DNA from: Pseudomonas sp. GM74
GTDB taxonomy: Bacteria > Pseudomonadota > Gammaproteobacteria > Pseudomonadales > Pseudomonadaceae
Length of the DNA stretch: 45,930 nt
NCBI RefSeq assembly: GCF_000282455.1
Contig: NZ_AKJG01000071.1
Span: 1 to 45,930 of the forward strand
Direction of reading: 5' to 3'
Positions within the stretch are counted from its first letter, which is position 1. Each line of letters begins with the position of its first letter. Made by a program: the position numbers and the translations under genes. This document shows positions 8,190 to 16,322 of this stretch, piece after piece. The notes below the pieces were generated by a model. The model saw only the letters and a program-made list of their open reading frames with translations, was not told the DNA's origin and made no database searches.

Positions 8190-8927
8190 ATGAACACCAG
8201 CGATCTGCTCGAACAATTACTGCGCGCCGGCCAGGGCTCGATGGCGCAACAGGGGGGCGCTGGCGCGTCGGCCCAGGGCGGGCTCGGCGATCTGGGTGGA
8301 TTGCTCGGCGGCTTGTTGGGCGGTGGTGCTGGTGCTGGTGCTGGTGCAGGTGGTGGTGGCGCAGGGTTGGGCGGTTTGCTCGGTGGTTTGCTGGGTGGCG
8401 GTTCGCCGATGGGCGGTGCAGCGCAAAGCCGCTCCGGTGGCGGCACCAATTATGCGGCACTGGCGTCCCTGGGCATGATGGCGTTCCAGGCGTACCAGGC
8501 CTGGCAACGCAGCCAGGCGTCGGCTCCGCAGGAAGCGCCACGGACCGTGGACTTGCTGGCCGGCCCGGAGGCCGAAGAGCACAGCCATGGGATCTTGCGG
8601 GCATTGATTGCGGCGGCCAAGGCCGATGGCCGCATCGATGAATCCGAAAAGCAGCTGATCAGCACTGAAATCGGCCGTCACACCGACGATCCGCAATTGC
8701 AGCAATGGCTGGACGACGAGGTTGCCAAGCCACTGGACGCCAAAGAAGTCGCGCAATCGGCCACCGACCCCGGTATGGCCTCGGAGATGTACCTGGCCAG
8801 TGTGATGCTGGTGGACGACCAGCAGGACGCCGAGCGCAACTATCTGGATGAACTGGCCGCGGCGTTGCAGATCGAGCCGGAACTGCAATTGCATCTGGAG
8901 CGGCAGGCCAAGGGCAGTGCGGCCTGA
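8190..8927 (+). CDS. DUF533/TerB-like protein
   Basis: A 245-aa protein similar to YebE. The N-terminal 80 residues are extremely glycine-rich with two near-copies of GLGGLLGGLLGGG separated by a Gly-Ala run (about residues 29-70), likely membrane-associating or aggregation-prone. Residues about 95-240 form the helical DUF533/TerB domain (RALIAAAKADGRIDESEKQLI and ASEMYLASVMLVDDQQDAERNYLDELAAAL). AGAGGA precedes the ATG. Function of the family is unclear; the TerB similarity does not prove tellurite resistance. It converges on the DUF3313 gene with a palindromic terminator between them. Confidence 0.85.
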   Translation: MNTSDLLEQLLRAGQGSMAQQGGAGASAQGGLGDLGGLLGGLLGGGAGAGAGAGGGGAGLGGLLGGLLGGGSPMGGAAQSRSGGGTNYAALASLGMMAFQAYQAWQRSQASAPQEAPRTVDLLAGPEAEEHSHGILRALIAAAKADGRIDESEKQLISTEIGRHTDDPQLQQWLDDEVAKPLDAKEVAQSATDPGMASEMYLASVMLVDDQQDAERNYLDELAAALQIEPELQLHLERQAKGSAA

Positions 8928-8991
8928 ATCGCCTTGGGCAACACAAACGTGGGGATGAAGGAGTACTGCAAGGGTCAGGAAGGAACTCCAA

Positions 8992-9019
8992 GTGGCGAGG
9001 GCGCAAGCTCCCTCGCCAC
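8992..9019. terminator. Palindromic repeat, likely bidirectional terminator
   Basis: GTGGCGAGGG and CCCTCGCCAC form a perfect 10-bp stem with an 8-base loop between two convergent genes. Related copies lie at 20153-20176 and 28203-28230. Confidence 0.55.
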
Positions 9020-9028
9020 AAGGGTGTG

Positions 9029-9703
9029 TTACTTGAGGAACGCCTGGAAGTCGGTACCCAGTTTGTCGATCGCCGCCTTGAAGTCCTTGGCGGTAATCTT
9101 CTGGCTTTCATTTTTCAGGGTAGTGCCAAATACCTTGCGCACCACTTTGGCCACGGTCTGATTGCTCTTCGCGTCGATGAACTCGGCTTCGATGAACAAG
9201 GTGGTGTCCTGGTCACGGTGACCGGTAGCAGCCTGTGTTGCCCCGACTACGGCCGCGATGGGAACTACTTCATACCACTTCATGCCTTCGTTCTCGGCGT
9301 TCACCCCGGTAATCGCCGCGCGCATGATCAGGGGTCGGGAACCCGCCGGAGCCGCTGAGGAGGACGACACTACACGGTACCTCTGACCCAGCGTGGCCTT
9401 GGCCTTGTTGGTCATGTAGTTCTGAATGTCGGTCAGCGTCTGCTGGTTGACCCGCTCATCGGGTTTGGGCGCCGGGTACAGCTCCAGCTTGTTGAACACC
9501 ACGGTGTCATACGCATTCGGGTTCCACGAAGGGCTGACCCAGCGCATCGCGGTGCCACCGCTCGGCGTTTCGACTTCCTGCAGGTTGTTGTAGTTGGACA
9601 GGAAGCCTGAGTACTGTTCCTTCTCAGTCACTTTCGAGGTGCAACCGCCTAGCAACAGACTTGCCAGCGCAGCGCCGACCAGCAGTTTTCGGGACAGATT
9701 CAT
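9029..9703 (-). CDS. DUF3313 family lipoprotein
   Basis: A 224-aa predicted lipoprotein. The signal peptide ends in a lipobox LLLGGC (about residues 16-21). The mature body has the DUF3313 features SGFLSNYNNLQ, YDTVVFNKLELYPAP and DTTLFIEAEFIDAKSNQTVAKVVRK. I start at the ATG at 9703, which has AAGGAG upstream; a longer frame begins 18 codons earlier. It follows a FadL-like gene and a sulfatase gene on the same strand with short gaps (50 and 69 bp). Function unknown; an envelope role with the porin is a guess. Confidence 0.88.
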   Translation of the reverse strand: MNLSRKLLVGAALASLLLGGCTSKVTEKEQYSGFLSNYNNLQEVETPSGGTAMRWVSPSWNPNAYDTVVFNKLELYPAPKPDERVNQQTLTDIQNYMTNKAKATLGQRYRVVSSSSAAPAGSRPLIMRAAITGVNAENEGMKWYEVVPIAAVVGATQAATGHRDQDTTLFIEAEFIDAKSNQTVAKVVRKVFGTTLKNESQKITAKDFKAAIDKLGTDFQAFLK

Positions 9704-9753
9704 AGTGGTGTCTACTCCTTGGATAAAATCGTCGTTCTTTCGTTTACAAGACA

Positions 9754-11022
9754 TCAAAATCGCCAGGTCATATTCCCGCTCAGGGCTTGAATCCAGGCAT
9801 TGTCGAATTCACCGGAAATCTGATTGCCCGATACGGACTTGGCCTGGTCAACCGGCATGTCGCCGAGCCAGACCATGGCCCAACTGACGTTGATATCGGT
9901 GTCCTGGTTCAGAGCATAGGTGGCTCCTGTTGCAATGCGCCAGGATTCGTTCATCGGCACGATCACGCTGCGGTTGCTGTCCGACACGGCACTGCTGTCG
10001 TACGCCACACCAACGTTCCACAGCCATTGCTCGGTGGCCTGGTATTGCGCACCCAGGGACAGGTGCCAGGTGTCCTTGAAGCCGGCGTCGACCGTTGTCG
10101 ATTGCGCACCCACCGCGGTGGTGTCGACCTGTACCCCGATGTCACCGAATTCCGACCAGTCCTGCCAGTTGACTGAGGCCAGCAAGGCCCATTGCCGGTC
10201 CAGTTGCTGGAACAGACTCAGGGTGACGGTTTGCGGCACCTTCATGTCCAGTTCGGTCTTGGTGTTGTTGACGCGCTCGAGCAGTCGGCCATCGCCTTTT
10301 ACATCCAGGCGGTCCTCGAAGTCCAGATCGACCTGGCTGGTGTAGGTCAGGCCAATGCGCGTGCCGGCTTGCGGGGCGTAGATCACGCCCACGTTGGCGC
10401 CATAGCCCCAGGTGCCGTCCTTGTATTTGTACTGGCCGTCGGTGCGGTCGGTGAAACCGAAGGGGGAGCGGTCGATGGCTGTTTGCGCCTGCAACATGCC
10501 GTACATGGCCTTGACGCCGAGGCCGACCGACCACTGCTCGTTGAAGCGATAAGCCACGCTCGGTACCAGCGACAGGCCGAGCAGGCTGGAGTTCTGCGCG
10601 AAGTAACGACCGGACCAGTCGTTGTCGTAGTTGACCGCCAACCCGAAGTCGCCGTACTGGCCGAAACCGACGCTCCAGTGCTCGTCCAGTTCATGGCTGA
10701 TGAAAAAGCTGCCGCCGGGAATCGGGTCGAGGGCGTTGCCACTGCCGCTGCCCGAGGTGTTGGTGCCAGCGTCGCGGTCGAAGCTCAAATCACCGTACAG
10801 CACCTGCAAGCCGGCGGTGATTTGCGTACCTGGCAGGTAGCTCATGCCCGCCGGGTTGCTGGCGATGGTCGAGGGGCCTTGGGCGCGGGCGGCGGCACCG
10901 GCGTTGGCCAGGCCGGCGTTATCGGTGCCGATTTCGTAAAGCATGATGCCGCCGGCCCAGGCTGGCTGGCAGCAAAGGGCGAGTAGCGTACAGGCGGGTA
11001 GGGCCAGTGTGCTTGTGCGCAT
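9754..11022 (-). CDS. OmpP1/FadL-family outer membrane transporter
   Basis: A 422-aa outer-membrane beta-barrel with signal peptide (about 1-23, PAWAGG). The mature N-terminus has the family hatch motif (GLANAGAAARAQGPSTIASNPAGMSYL with NPAG), then alternating beta strands, and ends in aromatic MTWRF as outer-membrane proteins do. FadL-type barrels import hydrophobic compounds. It lies directly downstream of a secreted arylsulfatase and upstream of a lipoprotein, suggesting uptake of a hydrophobic aryl or alkyl product (inference). Confidence 0.9.
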   Translation of the reverse strand: MRTSTLALPACTLLALCCQPAWAGGIMLYEIGTDNAGLANAGAAARAQGPSTIASNPAGMSYLPGTQITAGLQVLYGDLSFDRDAGTNTSGSGSGNALDPIPGGSFFISHELDEHWSVGFGQYGDFGLAVNYDNDWSGRYFAQNSSLLGLSLVPSVAYRFNEQWSVGLGVKAMYGMLQAQTAIDRSPFGFTDRTDGQYKYKDGTWGYGANVGVIYAPQAGTRIGLTYTSQVDLDFEDRLDVKGDGRLLERVNNTKTELDMKVPQTVTLSLFQQLDRQWALLASVNWQDWSEFGDIGVQVDTTAVGAQSTTVDAGFKDTWHLSLGAQYQATEQWLWNVGVAYDSSAVSDSNRSVIVPMNESWRIATGATYALNQDTDINVSWAMVWLGDMPVDQAKSVSGNQISGEFDNAWIQALSGNMTWRF

Positions 11023-11091
11023 GTAACTACCTCAGCAAATGTCCATTTCGAATGTGGGTGGCCTGTGCCGGCCACCCATGATTTCGGCTGT

Positions 11092-12705
11092 TTACTTGGC
11101 CATGGCTGCCCGGGCCGCTTCGATCTTGGCCTTGACCGCATCAAGGTTGAAGCTCGCGCCTTTCTGCATCGGCGGAAACTCCACGGCTGTTTCGGCCAGT
11201 TTGACCACTTGTTGCTGCACAAACACATAACGCCAGAACTGGAACTTGAACCACTCGAAATACTCCAGCGAACCATTGGCCGCCATGTTCTCCGGCCATC
11301 CGGCACGTTCGAACGGATCGAGGCGCAGGTTAGTCAGGATCGGCATGTCCAGCGTGACCTTGGCCCCCAGCCAGCCCCCGGGCTGATCGATGAAGCGGTA
11401 CTTGAAGTCATCGATGCGGATCGCACCCAGGGCGCTCTCTCCAAAGTAGAAGATTTCATGCCGGTTCGACGGACCTTTTCCGGTGATCATTGGAGTTTGA
11501 TCATAGCCGTCCAGGTGAACTTTGTAGGTGGTGTCGCCCAATTGTTTGCCTTTGAGCAGCTCTGCCGTGATGTTCGGGTTGCCCGCCGCTGCGACCAGGG
11601 TAGGGAACCAGTCCATGCCGGACATGATGCCGTTGGCGACCTGGTTGGCCGGTACCTTGCCCGGCCAGCGAATGATCGCCGGCGCCCGGAAGCCACCTTC
11701 CATCACCGTGCCTTTGCCCATGGCGAACGGGGTGGTGCCGCCGTCCGGCCAGGTGAAGTTTTCCGCACCATTGTCGGTGGTGAAAATGACGATGGTGTTG
11801 TCGTCCATGCCGTCTTTTTTCAGTTTCGCCATGACTTCGCCGACGATGTCATCGAGCTGCGCCATGCCGGCTTCCTGTTCCGACCAGCCATTTTGCGCAT
11901 TGCGCATGGCTTCGTACTTGTCGGACAGGTGCGTGACGATGTGCATGCGGGTGGGGTTGAGCCAGACGAAGAACGGTTTGTTGTCCTGCTTGGCCTTGTC
12001 GATGAACGAGAAGGCCTTGTCGCGAATTTCGTCGTCGACGGTTTTCATCCGCTCCGGATAGAGCGTGCCGGCATCTTCGATTTTTTGCTTGCCGACCTTG
12101 CCCCAGCGCGGCATCACGGTCGTGTCATCGGTGGTGGTGGCCCAGCTGTGGACCATGTTGCGTGGGCCAACGGTGGCGAGCAGTTCTTGCGGATAGTTGG
12201 GGTGCGCCGGGTCTTCCATGGCGTCGAGGTGATAGAGGTAGCCGAAGAATTCGTCGAAACCGTGGACGGTGGGCAGGAACTGGTTCAGGTCGCCCAGGTG
12301 GTTCTTGCCGAACTGGCCGGTGGCATACCCCATGGCCTTGAGAGCGGTCGCGATGGTGACGGCTTCGGCGGGAATACCCACGGGCGAGCCGGCCTGGCCG
12401 ACGGTGGTCATGCCGGTGCGAATCGGTAGTTCGCCGGTGATGAAGTTGGCGCGTCCGGCGGTGCAACTGGCTTCGGCGTAGTAATCGGTGAAACGCATGC
12501 CTTCATTCGCCAGTTGGTCGAGGTTGGGGGTTCTGCCGGCCATCATGCCCTGGTTGTAGACACCGATATTGGACCAGCCGATATCGTCGCCCATGATCAC
12601 CAGGATGTTGGGGGCTTTGTCGGCGGCCAGAGCCTGACCGGGAAACGCCATTGCGGACAGCAACAGGGGGACCGCAAACATCGAGGATAAGGTTGTCCGG
12701 TTCAT
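11092..12705 (-). CDS. Secreted type I arylsulfatase
   Basis: A 537-aa sulfatase that hydrolyses sulfate esters, with a signal peptide (about 1-28, QALAA), so it is probably periplasmic. Metal-binding D40-D41 lie in IMGDDIGW. The formylglycine site is C81-T-A-G-R85, a CxAxR form rather than the usual CxPxR. Further sulfatase motifs are FGKNHLGD and TTDNGAENFTWPDGG with the downstream KGTVMEGGFRAP lysine/arginine segment. It heads a minus-strand set with the FadL-like porin and the lipoprotein. Sulfur scavenging is the likely role. No maturase gene is nearby. Confidence 0.92.
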   Translation of the reverse strand: MNRTTLSSMFAVPLLLSAMAFPGQALAADKAPNILVIMGDDIGWSNIGVYNQGMMAGRTPNLDQLANEGMRFTDYYAEASCTAGRANFITGELPIRTGMTTVGQAGSPVGIPAEAVTIATALKAMGYATGQFGKNHLGDLNQFLPTVHGFDEFFGYLYHLDAMEDPAHPNYPQELLATVGPRNMVHSWATTTDDTTVMPRWGKVGKQKIEDAGTLYPERMKTVDDEIRDKAFSFIDKAKQDNKPFFVWLNPTRMHIVTHLSDKYEAMRNAQNGWSEQEAGMAQLDDIVGEVMAKLKKDGMDDNTIVIFTTDNGAENFTWPDGGTTPFAMGKGTVMEGGFRAPAIIRWPGKVPANQVANGIMSGMDWFPTLVAAAGNPNITAELLKGKQLGDTTYKVHLDGYDQTPMITGKGPSNRHEIFYFGESALGAIRIDDFKYRFIDQPGGWLGAKVTLDMPILTNLRLDPFERAGWPENMAANGSLEYFEWFKFQFWRYVFVQQQVVKLAETAVEFPPMQKGASFNLDAVKAKIEAARAAMAK

Positions 12706-12905
12706 GTCGAGCTCCTGCGTTCTTGCGTGGGTACAACGAGACGAGCCCCCAACTGCCGTTGAAATTCGTTACCCCCCGCGAAGAGCGTAGGTTTGAATGG
12801 CGAAATATCCAGTAATGGACAGTCAGTAAGTTAGTGTTTCAGGCACTTTGCTGCGAAATGGCTTCACGCAAACGGCGCTGTAAGAGAGGAAGGCATCCGC
12901 CGGGA

Positions 12906-13445
12906 TTACCAGCGAAACATGGGCAGCGGCCGCAGCGGCGAGCGGAGCAATTGCCGGGCTGAAAGCTTCATCAGCATCGAGTGAAAGCCGTGATCGGGAA
13001 AGGTCGACTGCACGGTTTTGATGAGGTTTCGGGGCAGGCCGAAGCGAACCAGGCCCAGGGACACATCCACCAGATCGGCCCGGCGGAAGGGTTCGACGCT
13101 GTTGGCGTAGGCGCCGTGATACCGGCGCAGCTTGTGGTGCTCGAGTATCAACGCACTGACTTCATCTTGCAGTTGCGGGCGTTGTCGGCTGTCGAGATAT
13201 TCAGTGGCCAGTGCAATGGACGGCGGCAGGTAGTCAAGGGTGTCATCGGTCCAGATACCCAGGTCATGAAACGCCGCTGCGATCTGTACGGCATCCGAGG
13301 GCAAGCCTTCGGTACCGCTGAGGGCCGCATGGAAATTCAGCACCCGGTAAATGTGGTTGCGGTAGCCCTGAAGGTCGGCGCCGATGGCCAGGGCGAACGA
13401 GGTGAGGATCTCGTCGGTGAGGGGGAATTCGAGAATGGGCTTCAT
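12906..13445 (-). CDS. HD-domain protein
   Basis: A 179-aa predicted metal-dependent phosphohydrolase-like protein. A histidine in NHIYRVLNFH, the HD pair in AAAFHDLGIW, and EHHKLRRYHG give the H...HD pattern, followed by RADLVDVSLGLVRFG. The start ATG overlaps the stop of the upstream gene by one base (TGATG), so the two are translationally coupled. Substrate unknown. Confidence 0.8.
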   Translation of the reverse strand: MKPILEFPLTDEILTSFALAIGADLQGYRNHIYRVLNFHAALSGTEGLPSDAVQIAAAFHDLGIWTDDTLDYLPPSIALATEYLDSRQRPQLQDEVSALILEHHKLRRYHGAYANSVEPFRRADLVDVSLGLVRFGLPRNLIKTVQSTFPDHGFHSMLMKLSARQLLRSPLRPLPMFRW

Positions 13446-13846
13446 CAGGCGTCACGCAACAGGTCGTTGGCATTGAGCAGCTCGTAGGCGATCTCCGGGC
13501 GCTTTTCCATGGCACGGCGAATGGCGGCCGGGATGTTGGCGCGGGTCTTGCGGCACAGCCCCGGCAGTTCGCCGATCTGGATGCCGATGCCGCGCATGGT
13601 GCGCACCTCATTGAAGCCGGGGGCGATGTCCACGCGGATGCCCAACTGTTCGAGCATACGCCGTTGCAGGTGCTCCAGATCGCTCAGGCTTTGCAGGTTT
13701 TCCAGGCGTTCGATCAGGCGTTTTTCTTCGTTGCGGGTCAGAAACAGAATGCGCAGGTCCGCCCCTGGTGTTTCCAGCAATGGGTCACGCCCGCAGTCGC
13801 AGGCGCCGGGCGGGCAGGGTGAGCGAATCGCAGCGGTGGTGGTCAT
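13445..13846 (-). CDS. Hypothetical protein coupled to the HD-domain gene
   Basis: A 133-aa protein I do not recognise. The N-terminus has cysteines spaced C-x5-C-x-C (SPCPPGACDCG), suggestive of metal or cluster binding. The middle is helical and charged (LTRNEEKRLIERLENLQSL), followed by IRVDIAPGFNEVRTMRGIGIQIGELPGLCRKTRANIPAAIRRAMEK split over two segments. The ATG at 13846 has no clear ribosome site; a TTG nine bases upstream is an alternative. It overlaps the HD gene by one base. Confidence 0.6.
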   Translation of the reverse strand: MTTTAAIRSPCPPGACDCGRDPLLETPGADLRILFLTRNEEKRLIERLENLQSLSDLEHLQRRMLEQLGIRVDIAPGFNEVRTMRGIGIQIGELPGLCRKTRANIPAAIRRAMEKRPEIAYELLNANDLLRDA

Positions 13847-13912
13847 GGGGATCAATCATAGAGCGCTGTGATCGAGTTTGCCCATAGGGATTTTGGGGGG
13901 AGATGCAATGCA

Positions 13913-14004
13913 ATGTGGGAGCGGGCTTGCTCGCGAAGGCGTCCTGTCAATCGGCAATTGCACCGACTGACACTACGCCTTCGCGAGCAAGCCCGCTCCC
14001 ACAT
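13913..14004. repeat. REPIN: perfect inverted REP pair
   Basis: ATGTGGGAGCGGGCTTGCTC and its continuation CGCGAAGGCGT form the left arm; the inverted copy ends at 14004. The arms are identical over about 30 bp with a loop of about 31 bp. It lies beyond the end of the decarboxylase gene and before the hypothetical gene pair. Confidence 0.85.
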
Positions 14005-14036
14005 GGGTACTGCGTTTAATGAAAGTCTCGCTTACC

Positions 14037-16322
14037 TCACTTCAAGACCAGCATCCGATAAACGCCGTCTTCGACTTCAATCCCGTGGGTGTCATGGGTG
14101 AAGCCGGGGAAGGATTTGTCGAAGGCTTCCAGTGCCTTGAGATACGCCAGCAACGGACCGTCCGCAGGGCCTGCGTTCTCACCCGGCATCAGCAACGGGA
14201 TGCCTGGTGGATACGGTACGATACCGGTTGCGGCGAGACGCCCGGCGGCTTCGTTGAGCGTCACCAGCTCGATGTCGTTGCGCACCAGTTTTTCGTAGGC
14301 CTCCACCGGGCTGAACTCGGCTTTTGGCAGGGTGCCGAAGGCCTGGGACATGTTGGCGGTGGTCTTGTGTTTCTTCATGGCGGCGAAGATTTCGTCGGCC
14401 AGATCCTTCAGGCCCATGCCGGCATAACGTTGCTGGTTGGCGTTGTACAGGTCGGGCAGGCACAGCTCGAGCTCGGCGTTGTCGTCGTAGTCACGCTTGA
14501 AGTCGAGCAGGGCGTTGAGCAGCGTGCCCCACTTGCCTTTGGTAATGCCGATGGAGAACAGGAACAGGATGGTGAAGTCGGTGGTTTTCTCGACCACGAT
14601 ACCCTGACGGCCCAGGTACGCCGTGACCACGCAAGCGGGGATGCCGGAGGCGAGCAGGCTGCCGTCGTCGCCCATGCCCGGGCTGAGCACCGAGACCTTG
14701 ATCGGGTCGAGCATGCAGTAGCCGTCTTCGATGTCGCCGAAGCCGTGCCATACCGCGTTAGGGTGCAGGACCCAGCAGTTCGGGTCGGTCTTGAGCGTGG
14801 CCGGGTCGACCTCATGGAACGGCACGGTCGCTGCGCCAACCTGTACGGTCGGCGGCTGCCAGCAGGTGAAGAACCAGTCGTTCTTGCCCAGCATCTCGTT
14901 GTGCATGCGCGAGAGAACCTGGCGGAAGCTGATGGCTTCTTCAATCGACTCGTTGGTGAGGATCTGTCCGCTCGGTGCTTCCATCATCGCCGAGCTGACG
15001 TCGCAGGACGCCATGATCGCGTAGTTCGGCGAGGTCGAGGCGTGCATCATGTACGACTCGTTGAAGCGCGCATGTTCGATCGGGTTACGGCCGTTACGCA
15101 CGTGGATCATCGAGGCCTGGGACAGGGCGGCCAACAACTTGTGGGTCGACTGGGTGGCGAACACGGTCGGCTTGGACTTGTCGTGATCGGCGGGGTTGCC
15201 GTGCATGGCATGGCGTCCGCTGTACAGCGGGTTGAAACGCGCATAACCGTACCAGGCTTCGTCGAAGTGCAGACGGTCCACGCTTTCGCCCAACAGCTCT
15301 TCGACGCGGGTGACGTTGTAGGTCAGGCCGTCGTAGGTGGAGTTGGTGACGATGGCGTGCACCGGCGTCGGGTCGATGCCTTGCTTGACCAGCGGGTTGT
15401 CGGCGATGGCGGCTTTCACGCCTTCGGCGCTCAGGGTCTGCGGCAGGATCGGGCCGATGATGCCGTAGCGGTTGCGGGTCGGCACCAGGTAGGTCGGAAT
15501 CGCCCCGGACAGGGTCATCGCATGCTCGGCGGACTTGTGGCAATTGCGGTCGCACAGGGCGATCTGGTTGCGCGTGACGCTGGCCATGAGGATGACGCGG
15601 TTGGACATCGACGAGCCGTTGGTCACGTAATACGTGCGGTGGGCGCCGAAGACCTTGGCGGCATAACGTTCGCCCTGGCCGATAGGGCCGCTGTGATCGA
15701 GCAGGGAGCCCAGTTCGCCGACCGAGATCGACAGGTCGGAACGCAGCAGGTTCTCGCCGAAGAACTCGTAGAAAGCCCGGCCTGCGGTGCTCTTCAGGAA
15801 CGCGGTGCCGCCGGCATGGCCTGGGGTGTGCCAGGAGTATTCATAGTTGCGGGCGAACTTCACCAGTGCGCCGAACATCGGCGGCAGGGCGGCCTGGCGA
15901 TAGCGCTCGATGGCCGCCAGGATGCGCCCGCTGAGGAAGCGGGAGGTGTCTTCGGGCAGCCAGATGAAGTCGTCGGCGTGTTGCATGACCAGCAACGGAA
16001 TGCTCGACGCGGTGGTACGGTCGCTGATCAGGAACACTGGTACGCGGGTGTTGCGCTCACGCAGTTTGACCAGCAGTTTGGTGCAGTCGGCGTGGCCTTC
16101 GCTGGTGTCCATTTCCCAGCGGATGAGCACGCATTGAATGGCAGGGTCCGAGCGCAGGATCGAAGCGGCATCGGTGAGGCTTTCCGAGGCCAGTACGCTG
16201 ACACCACGGCCCTCTACGTCATGGACCAGTTGATCCAGGGCGCGGCCAAACACCGTTCGCTTGTCCGGCGGACTGCTGACCAGTAGCGCCAGCATGCCCA
16301 GCGAGTGTTTATATTCCGTCAT
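14037..16322 (-). CDS. Orn/Lys/Arg decarboxylase, AdiA-like
   Basis: A 761-aa PLP-dependent amino acid decarboxylase. Residues 1-130 form the response-regulator-like wing domain. The core has WHTPGHAGG, NGSSMSNR, the PLP-contacting HFDEAWYGYARFNP (354-365, D354) and the Schiff-base lysine K395 (ATQSTHKLLAALSQAS). The C-terminal PYPPGIPLLMPGE and FPGFTHDTHG match arginine decarboxylase AdiA more than ornithine decarboxylase SpeF as I recall them. The ATG overlaps the antiporter stop by 4 bp (ATGA). The antiporter, however, is PotE-like, so the substrate (arginine, ornithine or lysine) is not settled. Probable role: amine formation and acid tolerance. Confidence 0.9.
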   Translation of the reverse strand: MTEYKHSLGMLALLVSSPPDKRTVFGRALDQLVHDVEGRGVSVLASESLTDAASILRSDPAIQCVLIRWEMDTSEGHADCTKLLVKLRERNTRVPVFLISDRTTASSIPLLVMQHADDFIWLPEDTSRFLSGRILAAIERYRQAALPPMFGALVKFARNYEYSWHTPGHAGGTAFLKSTAGRAFYEFFGENLLRSDLSISVGELGSLLDHSGPIGQGERYAAKVFGAHRTYYVTNGSSMSNRVILMASVTRNQIALCDRNCHKSAEHAMTLSGAIPTYLVPTRNRYGIIGPILPQTLSAEGVKAAIADNPLVKQGIDPTPVHAIVTNSTYDGLTYNVTRVEELLGESVDRLHFDEAWYGYARFNPLYSGRHAMHGNPADHDKSKPTVFATQSTHKLLAALSQASMIHVRNGRNPIEHARFNESYMMHASTSPNYAIMASCDVSSAMMEAPSGQILTNESIEEAISFRQVLSRMHNEMLGKNDWFFTCWQPPTVQVGAATVPFHEVDPATLKTDPNCWVLHPNAVWHGFGDIEDGYCMLDPIKVSVLSPGMGDDGSLLASGIPACVVTAYLGRQGIVVEKTTDFTILFLFSIGITKGKWGTLLNALLDFKRDYDDNAELELCLPDLYNANQQRYAGMGLKDLADEIFAAMKKHKTTANMSQAFGTLPKAEFSPVEAYEKLVRNDIELVTLNEAAGRLAATGIVPYPPGIPLLMPGENAGPADGPLLAYLKALEAFDKSFPGFTHDTHGIEVEDGVYRMLVLK

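Noticed and set aside
8190..8927. Tellurite resistance gene
   Set aside because: Only the TerB-like fold is shared; no other ter genes are near.
14019..16286. Long plus-strand open frame opposite the decarboxylase
   Set aside because: High-GC antisense shadow; the minus strand has full decarboxylase motifs and the shadow protein has no family-like features.
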